Origin: JAFKKS01 sp039808325
Lineage (GTDB): Bacteria > Pseudomonadota > Alphaproteobacteria > Rhizobiales > Xanthobacteraceae
Assembly (NCBI GenBank): GCA_039808325.1
Contig: JBDHSU010000005.1
Coordinates: 1-64,000, forward strand
Direction: 5' to 3'
DNA: 64,000 nucleotides
The notes below the pieces were generated by a model. The model was not told the DNA's origin and did not search any database. It saw only the letters and a program-made list of their open reading frames with translations. The position numbers were made by a program, and so were the translations under genes. Numbering within the stretch: the stretch's first letter is position 1; every line of letters starts with the position of its first letter. Positions 36,096-43,198 of this stretch are shown here, in pieces.

Positions 36096-36983
36096 ATGGC
36101 CAACCAAGAACTGGAAACCTGCAAGTCACGCGCCCGGACCTGGTTCGAGGCGCTGCGCGATGAGATTTGCGCTGCCTTGGAGGCGATCGAGCGGGAGGCG
36201 CCGCCGGCCCTCTATGACCGGGAGCCGGGCCGTTTCGTGCGCACGCCTTGGCGGCGGACCGACCACACCGGCGCCGCCGGCGGCGGCGGCACCATGGCGA
36301 TCCTGAAGGGCCGGGTCTTCGAAAAAGGCGGCGTGCACGTGTCCACGGTGCATGGCGAGTTCGCGCCCGAGTTCCGCAAGGAGATTCCCGGCGCGGACAC
36401 CGATCCGCGCTTTTGGGCGTCGGGCGTTTCGCTGATCCTGCATCCGCGTAATCCGCACGTCCCGGCGGTGCATATGAACACGCGTTTCGTCGTCACCGGC
36501 AAATCCTGGTTCGGCGGCGGCGCCGATCTCACGCCCGTGCTCGACCGGCGCCGCACGCAGGACGATGCGGATACGGTCGCCTTCCACGCGGCGATGCGCG
36601 CGGCCTGCGACGCGCACGCAGCCGTCGCTCCTTACGAGAAATACAAGACGTGGTGCGACGAGTATTTCTATCTCAAGCACCGCAAGGAGCCGCGCGGCGT
36701 CGGCGGCATCTTCTACGACTGGCTGGCGAGCGGCGATTGGGAAGCGGACTTCGCCTTCACGCAAGCGGTCGGCCGCGCGTTCCTGGAAATCTATCCGAAT
36801 ATCGTGCGCCGCAATCTCGCGACGTCGTGGACGCAAGCCGACCGCGAAGAGCAGCTTGTCCGCCGCGGCCGCTATGTCGAGTTCAATCTGCTTTACGACC
36901 GCGGCACGATTTTTGGTCTGCGCACCGGCGGCAACGTCGACTCGATCCTGTCGTCGCTGCCGCCGGTGGTGCATTGGCCTTGA
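36096..36983 (+). CDS. hemF: oxygen-dependent coproporphyrinogen III oxidase
   Basis: Decarboxylates coproporphyrinogen III to protoporphyrinogen IX using O2. The 295-aa product has GRVFEKGGVHVSTVHGEF, VHMNTRFVVTGKSWFGGGAD, YFYLKHRKEPRGVGGIFYD and YVEFNLLYDRGTIFGL. ATG at 36096 (MANQELETCKSRARTWFEAL) matches where family members begin; in-frame ATGs at 36012 and 36054 are possible. The ribosome site is weak. Functions in the same pathway as hemA of this window. Confidence 0.96.
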   Translation: MANQELETCKSRARTWFEALRDEICAALEAIEREAPPALYDREPGRFVRTPWRRTDHTGAAGGGGTMAILKGRVFEKGGVHVSTVHGEFAPEFRKEIPGADTDPRFWASGVSLILHPRNPHVPAVHMNTRFVVTGKSWFGGGADLTPVLDRRRTQDDADTVAFHAAMRAACDAHAAVAPYEKYKTWCDEYFYLKHRKEPRGVGGIFYDWLASGDWEADFAFTQAVGRAFLEIYPNIVRRNLATSWTQADREEQLVRRGRYVEFNLLYDRGTIFGLRTGGNVDSILSSLPPVVHWP

Positions 36984-37005
36984 GGCCGAGGCTCCCTTAG
37001 CGCCC

Positions 37006-37767
37006 TCACAACATTGCGGCGTCGAACACCATGTAGGCGCCGCCGAACAGGACGACCGCGTCGAGGATGGCGGTGTGGAAATGCACCGGCAGGCGATCGA
37101 CCAGCGCCTTGGCGATGAAGGCGCCGGGCGTCGCGATGGCGCCGATCAGGAGCGCGAAGACGACGATCTTCGTATCCATGGCTCCGGCGATGCCGAACAC
37201 CAGCACCTTCACGACACCGACGACCACCGAGATGGCCGCGTCGGTCGCGATCGTGCCGGCGCCGCTCAAGCCTGACGCCATCAGGAGCGAGAGCAGGATC
37301 ACGCCCGAGCCGGTGGTGCCGCCGACCAGCACGCCGTAACCGACGGAGGAGAAAAACAATCCGCGCTGTTCGAGCGCCAGGCCGCGCCGGCGCATCAGGC
37401 GGCGAAGCGGCACGCTCAGCAGCAGCGTGAGGCCGATCACGATCAGCGCGCCGCGGCCGGTGAGCAGTGTGAATCCATAAGCGCCGACGACGCATGTCGG
37501 CAGCGCGCCGAGCAGCACGGTCTTCCAGTGCCGCATGCTGATCGCGTCGCGAAAGGCGAGCGCCCGGCTCGTATTGGTGAACAGCGCCGTAATCGCGATG
37601 ATCGGCACCACCGCCTCGGCGCCGGTGATCGGCACGAGGACGAGCGGCATCAGGACGCCGGTGCCGTAGCCGGCGACGCCGCCGACGAGAGACGCGAACA
37701 GCGCCATGCCCGCGACGAGCGCGAGTTGCGTCACGGTGACGCCGGCAAAACCTGCGGCGAGGTCCAT
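37006..37767 (-). CDS. TauE/SafE-family sulfite exporter-like membrane protein
   Basis: 253 aa with about eight hydrophobic segments in two halves: LFASLVGGVAGYGTGVLMPL and VLVGGTTGSGVILLSLLMAS. The family exports sulfite, sulfoacetate or other organosulfur anions; specificity unknown. ATG at 37767. Convergent with hemF. Confidence 0.88.
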   Translation of the reverse strand: MDLAAGFAGVTVTQLALVAGMALFASLVGGVAGYGTGVLMPLVLVPITGAEAVVPIIAITALFTNTSRALAFRDAISMRHWKTVLLGALPTCVVGAYGFTLLTGRGALIVIGLTLLLSVPLRRLMRRRGLALEQRGLFFSSVGYGVLVGGTTGSGVILLSLLMASGLSGAGTIATDAAISVVVGVVKVLVFGIAGAMDTKIVVFALLIGAIATPGAFIAKALVDRLPVHFHTAILDAVVLFGGAYMVFDAAML

Positions 37768-37812
37768 CGCGATGATTTCTAAATGGAGGACCGGAAGGGT
37801 GGGCGTTCTCTT

Positions 37813-38064
37813 TCAGTCGGCGGAGTGCAGCCGCCGCATGGTGAACTCGATACGCCCATCGGGGAGTTCGCGCCAGCTTTCGATTTCGGTCATGTAGGCG
37901 GCCTTTGGAAACCGCCGCAGGATGTCGCGCGCCTTCTCGCGTGCCGCATCGCGTTCAAGCGCATGGGTTTCGCGATGAAACGCATCGACCGCGGCACGGC
38001 TCCGCCCGGCCATGCGCTCGGCGCTGCGGCGCGCGATGTCGGCGGGTCGGCGCGGTGAGCTCAT
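37813..38064 (-). CDS. conserved hypothetical protein, 83 aa
   Basis: Basic N-terminal helical part and a conserved-looking C-terminal part RFPKAAYMTEIESWRELPDG followed by RIEFTMRRL. Soluble, no TM segment. I recognise the tail from Rhizobiales hypothetical proteins but no domain. It lies 45 nt upstream of the TauE-type gene on the same strand. Confidence 0.65.
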   Translation of the reverse strand: MSSPRRPADIARRSAERMAGRSRAAVDAFHRETHALERDAAREKARDILRRFPKAAYMTEIESWRELPDGRIEFTMRRLHSAD

Positions 38065-38173
38065 GCTGCAAGTCTACGCCGGCCGCGCGACGCAGGCGAG
38101 TCGGTCGCAAGAAGGCTCGGTTAAGTGCCCGCAGACCTGCGGGTGTCGTCCCCGCGAAGGGGGCGGTGATGCC

Positions 38174-39415
38174 TCAAGTCCCCGCCGTCTTTTCGGCGAT
38201 TGCGTCCAACGCGGCCCGATCCTTCGGGAAATCGGCGGCGATCCAAGCTTCTTCCGCCGCCGCGAGCGCCGCGCCCAGGGCCGGACCTTTCGGCACGCCG
38301 CGCGTCATGAAATCGGCCGCCTTGAGGGGGAATTTCGGCGGCGGCCAGCGGTCCGGCAGCGTGAACAGCCCGTTCCATGCGGGATTGTCCGTCGAGGCTC
38401 CCGATCGCGTCCATGAAAAGAGGATGCGGTCCCGATAACGATCCGGCAGAAGCCGGTAGAGAAGGCTGCGGGCCTGGCGTTCCGAAGACGCCTCCGTCAC
38501 GTCCCACCAGCCCTGCGCCATGGAGAAGAGGCGGTCGGTCTCTTCATTGGCGAGACGCAGCCGCTCGCGGAAGCGTTCCGCGTCATCGGTGACGTGGACC
38601 GCGAGCGCTCCCAGCCGCCGCACCGGATCGGGCGCGAGACCGAGCGCCTTTTCCAATGCGTCCATCCGCTGGAGATGCGCGACCAGCGGCGCGGCGCTCA
38701 GGACGCGATCGAGAATTCCGGCGTCGGCCATGACGGTCAGCGTCCCCGCCGCGCGCGGCGCGACGACGAGCTTCATCAGTTCCATGCGGGTGCGCTCGCG
38801 CGACAATTGCGCGAGCCCGGCGCGATGGCGGATCGTCGCCCGCAAACCCTCCGCGTCCGGCGCGCCGGCGCCGTAGGCGGCATAAAAACGGAAGAAGCGC
38901 AGGATGCGCAGATAGTCCTCGCGGATACGCGCATCGGCCTCGCCGATGAAGCGGACGCGCCGCGCTTCGAGATCGGGCAGGCCGCTCACCGGGTCGTGTA
39001 TCCGGCCGTCCGGTGAAAGCGACAGCGCGTTCATCGTGAAATCGCGGCGCTCGGCGTCCCGTCTCCAGTCGCGGCCGAAGCGAACGCGTGCCTTGCGTCC
39101 GAAGGTCTCGACGTCCTCGCGCAGCGTCGTTACTTCGAATGGCGTGCCGTCGACGACCACGGTGACCGTGCCGTGGTCGATGCCGGTCGGCACCGCCTTG
39201 AGCCTTTCGGCCGTGGCACGCCGCGTGACGACGTCCGGCGTCGCGGTCGTGGCGATGTCGATCTCTCCGCGCGGCAGTCCGAGCAGCGCGTTGCGCACCG
39301 CGCCGCCGACGATGCGCGCCTCTTCGCCGTCGCGATCGAGCAGGGCGAGGACACGCGCCGCCGGCCCTTGCAACAATTGGGAGATGTTCTTTCGCGTGAC
39401 GGCGCTTGCGCTCAT
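38174..39415 (-). CDS. cca: CCA tRNA nucleotidyltransferase / poly(A) polymerase family
   Basis: 413-aa class II nucleotidyltransferase that builds or repairs the 3'-CCA of tRNA. Head-domain motifs: ARIVGGAVRNALLGLPRGEID, GTVTVVVDGTPFEVTTLRED, and RDFTMNALSLSPDG; the neck follows with EADARIREDYLRILRFFRFY. The ATG at 39415 overlaps the DUF6111 stop (39412) by 4 nt. The order DUF1285, NUDIX, DUF6111, cca is common in Rhizobiales. Confidence 0.93.
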   Translation of the reverse strand: MSASAVTRKNISQLLQGPAARVLALLDRDGEEARIVGGAVRNALLGLPRGEIDIATTATPDVVTRRATAERLKAVPTGIDHGTVTVVVDGTPFEVTTLREDVETFGRKARVRFGRDWRRDAERRDFTMNALSLSPDGRIHDPVSGLPDLEARRVRFIGEADARIREDYLRILRFFRFYAAYGAGAPDAEGLRATIRHRAGLAQLSRERTRMELMKLVVAPRAAGTLTVMADAGILDRVLSAAPLVAHLQRMDALEKALGLAPDPVRRLGALAVHVTDDAERFRERLRLANEETDRLFSMAQGWWDVTEASSERQARSLLYRLLPDRYRDRILFSWTRSGASTDNPAWNGLFTLPDRWPPPKFPLKAADFMTRGVPKGPALGAALAAAEEAWIAADFPKDRAALDAIAEKTAGT

Positions 39416-39675
39416 TCATTCCTGCCGGGGATGAACTTGCCGTTCTCCATATGCGCCGGAACGTAAGTCGAGTGTGGCGGCGCTCCGCTGAATTGCGCGA
39501 TCAGGACGAAGGAGACCACCACCAATGACAACGCGACGATCGTGAGCCAGATGATCGCGTGCCACGACCATGCGTCAGGGACGAACAGACCTTCGCGGGT
39601 CGCCCAGATGAATGCCGCGTAGAGGACGAATGGAGCGGCGAAAAGGGCGAGTTCGGTCAGGATCGGACGGATCAT
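39412..39675 (-). CDS. DUF6111-type two-TM membrane protein
   Basis: 87 aa with two hydrophobic helices (about residues 8-25 and 41-63) and a short tail HMENGKFIPGRNE. Function unknown. Its end overlaps the cca start by 4 nt, so translation is probably coupled. The family name is from memory of Rhizobiales annotation. Confidence 0.78.
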   Translation of the reverse strand: MIRPILTELALFAAPFVLYAAFIWATREGLFVPDAWSWHAIIWLTIVALSLVVVSFVLIAQFSGAPPHSTYVPAHMENGKFIPGRNE

Positions 39676-39762
39676 CGGCGGCCGGCGCCCGTACGCCCGA
39701 CAGGAGGAGGCGTCGGCGCGCCGTCTGCGGCGGCATGGATCGAGCGGTGGCGCTGGCTCATG

Positions 39763-40422
39763 TCAGCCACCGTAAAGCCGTTCATAGAGTCGCCGTAACA
39801 TGCCTGCCGTCGCCCCCCAGATATAATGATCCCCGAACGGCATGGCGTAGTAGGTGCGCATCATGCCGCGCCACTCCCGACTGTGGCGCTGATGATTCTC
39901 CGGCCCCATGAGAAACGCCAGAGGAACCTCGAAAACGTCCTGCACCTCGGCGGGGTTGGGTGTGATCGTGAAGCCGGGCGCAACGCGCGCGACCGTCGGC
40001 GCAATCCGGTAGCCGGTCGTCGTCAGATGCGTGTCGGAATAGCCGAGCGGCTCGACGAAGCGCGCATCGAGCCCGATCTCCTCGTTGGCTTCGCGCAGCG
40101 CCGCCGCGACGGGCGAGGCGTCTTCAGGGTCGATCTTGCCGCCGGGGAAGGCCACCTGGCCCGCGTGACTCGACAGCTTGTCGTTGCGCAAGGTCAGAAG
40201 CACCGTCGGCTCCGGACGGTCGACGACGGGAATGAGCACGGCGGCCGGGCGGATCGGCCGTACGTCCGCGATCGCCAGAACGACCGGATCGCTTTCGTGA
40301 TCGCCATGCGGCGGGACGAGATCGGGGTTGGTGAGGGCCGGGTCGACCCGCCGGCTCAGGCGGGCGCGGGCGAGATCGAAGAATTCGTGGCCGGGCAACG
40401 ATTCTGGCGTGGCGGCGTGCAT
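39763..40422 (-). CDS. NUDIX hydrolase, CoA pyrophosphatase (NudL/YeaB) type
   Basis: 219 aa. The Nudix box reads GGKIDPEDASPVAAALREAN then EEIGL, preceded by LSSHAGQVAFPGG, the UPF0035/CoA-pyrophosphatase signature. The C-terminus has IWGATAGMLRRLYERLYG as in that group. Its ATG (40422) overlaps the DUF1285 TGA by one base (TGATG). It probably hydrolyses CoA or its derivatives, inferred from the family. Confidence 0.9.
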   Translation of the reverse strand: MHAATPESLPGHEFFDLARARLSRRVDPALTNPDLVPPHGDHESDPVVLAIADVRPIRPAAVLIPVVDRPEPTVLLTLRNDKLSSHAGQVAFPGGKIDPEDASPVAAALREANEEIGLDARFVEPLGYSDTHLTTTGYRIAPTVARVAPGFTITPNPAEVQDVFEVPLAFLMGPENHQRHSREWRGMMRTYYAMPFGDHYIWGATAGMLRRLYERLYGG

Positions 40423-41018
40423 CAAACACCGTCCTGCAGGGCGTCGGCCGGCGCCATCGGAAAAAAGGCGGCACCCGACGCGATGCCGAACATGCGACGC
40501 CCTTCGACGCCACGTTCCTCGCCGCGCGCGACGAGATCGTAGAACAAGGCCCGCGTCACTTTGGCCCACAGGCCGCGCCGGACATGCAGATAGGGCTTGA
40601 GGCCGCCGGTGCCCGGCTCCGGCTCGAAGCGAAGCGCGTTCTCCGGCCCGCAGACGACCCAGTCGTCGACATTGGTGCGAAAGTGCAGCGTTTCCATACC
40701 TTGCGTCGGCTCGACCTGCATTTCCACGGCCAGGAAAGGGGCGTCGTCGACCGTAATGCCGCACTTCTCCACCGGGGTGACGAGAAAGTGGTGATCGCCC
40801 TCGCGCTTGAGGACGGAGGCGAACAGCTTCACCAGCGGCAGCCGGCCAATCGGCGTCTTTTGATAAAACCAAGTGCCATCGGTGGCGATTCGCATGTCGA
40901 TTTCGCCGCAATAGGGCGGATTCCACAGATGGACGGGGGGCGGCCCTTTTTTCCCGGCGGTGCGCGCGGCGCCCGCGAGCGTTTCCAGTCCGCCGATGGG
41001 ATTTCTCGTATCCGTCAT
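40422..41018 (-). CDS. DUF1285 domain protein
   Basis: 198 aa, start ATG at 41018 (MTDTRNPIGGLETLAG). Family blocks: PYCGEIDMRIATDGTWFYQ, TPIGRLPLVKLFASVLKREG and FYDLVARGEERG. Soluble, function unknown. It heads the minus-strand series DUF1285-NUDIX-DUF6111-cca, divergent from moxR, an arrangement repeated in many Rhizobiales. Confidence 0.92.
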   Translation of the reverse strand: MTDTRNPIGGLETLAGAARTAGKKGPPPVHLWNPPYCGEIDMRIATDGTWFYQKTPIGRLPLVKLFASVLKREGDHHFLVTPVEKCGITVDDAPFLAVEMQVEPTQGMETLHFRTNVDDWVVCGPENALRFEPEPGTGGLKPYLHVRRGLWAKVTRALFYDLVARGEERGVEGRRMFGIASGAAFFPMAPADALQDGV

Positions 41019-41078
41019 TGCGTATCCAGCGTGACTTGACTTACCGCGATGCCGATCTCGTGATCGTGAACGGGTGGT

Positions 41079-41188
41079 CCTAAATCGCCACGATCTCAAT
41101 CTAGCGTAGATGCGCTACGCGTACGGCAGGGCCGAGCCGGCAGGGACACCAGATTTAGGCTCGATTGCCGTATGATCTACCCTAAATC
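41079..41188. promoter_or_regulatory. three CCTAAATC motifs in the DUF1285/moxR divergent spacer
   Basis: CCTAAATC occurs at 41079-41086 and 41181-41188, and its reverse complement GATTTAGG at 41152-41159. Three copies of an AT-richer 8-mer within 110 nt of GC-rich promoter DNA look like operator sites. The binding protein is unknown. Confidence 0.35.
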
Positions 41189-41228
41189 AAGCGGCGTTGA
41201 CGATGCCTTTGGCGAAGGAGCGTAAGGA

Positions 41229-42239
41229 ATGAGCGTGACCGGCACGGACGGCATCGAGAACTTCGAGGATATGATGGTTCGCGCCGCCGAGCAGGCGGCC
41301 GGCCACGTCCGCGCCGCCAAGGCAGCCATCGGCGCCGTGATTTTCGGCCAGGAGAGCGTGGTCGAGCGCGCCCTGGTGACGGTCTTGTCCGGCGGCCATG
41401 CCCTGCTGATCGGCGTGCCCGGCCTCGCCAAGACCAAGCTCGTCGAGACGATGGGCATCGTTCTCGGGCTCGACGCGCGCCGCGTGCAGTTCACGCCGGA
41501 CCTGATGCCGTCCGACATCCTCGGCAGCGAGGTACTGGAGGAGACGACGGGAGGGCGGCGCAATTTCCGCTTCATTCCGGGCCCGATCTTCGCCCAGCTT
41601 CTGATGGCCGACGAGATCAACCGCGCGAGCCCGCGCACGCAGTCGGCGCTTCTGCAAGCGATGCAGGAACTGCATGTCACCGTTGCCGGCGCGCGCCATG
41701 ACGTGCCGAAGCCTTTCCATGTGCTGGCGACGCAGAACCCGCTGGAGCAGGAGGGCACGTATCCGTTGCCGGAAGCGCAGCTCGACCGCTTCCTGATGGA
41801 GATCGACGTCGACTATCCCGACCTCGAAGCGGAGCGCCGCATCCTGTTCGACACCACCGGCGCCGAGGAGGCGAAGGCCAAGGCGACGATGACCGCCGAA
41901 GACCTGATCGCGGCGCAGCGTCTTGTGAGGCGGTTGCCGGTCGGCGAATCGGTCGTCGAGGCGATCCTGGCGCTGGTGCGCTCGGCGCGGCCGGGCGCGG
42001 ACGGGGGCGAGGCGTCGCGCCTCATCGCCTGGGGTCCGGGCCCTCGCGCCAGCCAGGCGTTGATGCTGGCGGTGCGCGCGCGGGCCCTGCTTGAGGGCCG
42101 CCTTGCACCGTCGATCGACGATGTCATCGCTTTGGCGGAGCCGGTCCTCAAGCATCGCATGGCCCTCAACTTCGCCGCGCGCGCCGAAGGCGAAACCGTC
42201 GGCGCTGTCATCGGCCGCCTGACGGCGCGCATTGGATAA
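41229..42239 (+). CDS. moxR: MoxR-family AAA+ ATPase
   Basis: 336 aa. Walker A GVPGLAKTKLVE (residues 62-73), Walker B and sensor region LLMADEINRASPRTQSALLQ, and ATQNPLEQEGTYPLPEAQLD are diagnostic of the MRP subfamily. MoxR proteins act as chaperone-like activators of complexes that include VWA proteins. ATG at 41229 after AAGGAG. It begins a four-gene operon (next start 4 nt downstream). Confidence 0.96.
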   Translation: MSVTGTDGIENFEDMMVRAAEQAAGHVRAAKAAIGAVIFGQESVVERALVTVLSGGHALLIGVPGLAKTKLVETMGIVLGLDARRVQFTPDLMPSDILGSEVLEETTGGRRNFRFIPGPIFAQLLMADEINRASPRTQSALLQAMQELHVTVAGARHDVPKPFHVLATQNPLEQEGTYPLPEAQLDRFLMEIDVDYPDLEAERRILFDTTGAEEAKAKATMTAEDLIAAQRLVRRLPVGESVVEAILALVRSARPGADGGEASRLIAWGPGPRASQALMLAVRARALLEGRLAPSIDDVIALAEPVLKHRMALNFAARAEGETVGAVIGRLTARIG

Positions 42240-42243
42240 GCGG

Positions 42244-43188
42244 ATGGCGGAACGAACGGACGCGAATTTCAACGGCGCCGTCCGACGCTCGACCGGTTCG
42301 GCCCGCTCGCTTGCGGCGGCGATGCCGCGTCTGGTTCTCGAGGCGCGCCGTATCGCCGCGACGGTGACGCATGGGCTGCATGGCCGCCGGCGCGCCGGCG
42401 CCGGCGAGAATTTCTGGCAGTACCGCCGCTTCATGTGGGGCGAGCCCGCGCGCCGCGTCGATTGGCGGCGCTCCGCGCGCGGCGACAACCTGTTCGTGCG
42501 CGAGCGTGAATGGGAGGCGGCGCATACGGTCTGGATCTGGCCGGATCGCTCGCCCTCCATGTCTTTCAAGTCCGCCCTCGCGCGCGAGCCGAAACTCGAC
42601 CGCGTTCTCGTCGCCGCGCTCGCGCTGGCCGAGATTCTGGTGCAAGCCGGCGAGCGGATCGGCGTACCCGGCCTGCTGCGGCCGACGGCGAGCCGCGACG
42701 TGATCGAACGCATGGCGCAGGCGATCGTGCATGATGTCGCGGAGCACGAGAGCCTTCCGCCGTCCTTCGCGCCGTCGCCGCTGGCGGAGGTCGTGGTGCT
42801 GTCCGATCTCTGGGTCCCGACGCCGGATGTGGTGCAAATGCTGACGCAGCTTTCCGCGAGCGGCGCGCGGGGGCATCTGGTTCAAGTCGTCGATCCGGTG
42901 GAGGAGACCTTTCCCTATTCCGGCCGGGTCGAGTTCGTCGAGCCGGAAGGCGCGGGCGCGATCACCGCCGGCCGCGCCGAGACGTGGCGTGCCGACTACG
43001 ACGCGCGCGTCGCCCGCCATCGTGCCGAAATCCGCGCCGAGACGGCGCGGCTCGGCTGGACCTTCACCATTCACCGCACCGACCGCTCCGCGAGCGAGCT
43101 GCTGCTGAGCCTTTACGCGCATATGGGCGCCGACGCCGCGGGTGCCGCCGCAGCGCCGACCGCCGCTTCCGCGGAGCGCCACGCATGA
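42244..43188 (+). CDS. DUF58 domain protein
   Basis: 314 aa. The DUF58 core is GRRRAGAGENFWQYRRF and the block ARRVDWRRSARGDNLFVRER, next to a vestigial VWA-like stretch VWIWPDRSPSMSF with the DXSXS-like residues. DUF58 proteins are steady partners of MoxR ATPases. Soluble. Starts 4 nt after the moxR stop. Function of the pair is unproven. Confidence 0.93.
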   Translation: MAERTDANFNGAVRRSTGSARSLAAAMPRLVLEARRIAATVTHGLHGRRRAGAGENFWQYRRFMWGEPARRVDWRRSARGDNLFVREREWEAAHTVWIWPDRSPSMSFKSALAREPKLDRVLVAALALAEILVQAGERIGVPGLLRPTASRDVIERMAQAIVHDVAEHESLPPSFAPSPLAEVVVLSDLWVPTPDVVQMLTQLSASGARGHLVQVVDPVEETFPYSGRVEFVEPEGAGAITAGRAETWRADYDARVARHRAEIRAETARLGWTFTIHRTDRSASELLLSLYAHMGADAAGAAAAPTAASAERHA

Positions 43189-43198
43189 GAGCCGCATC

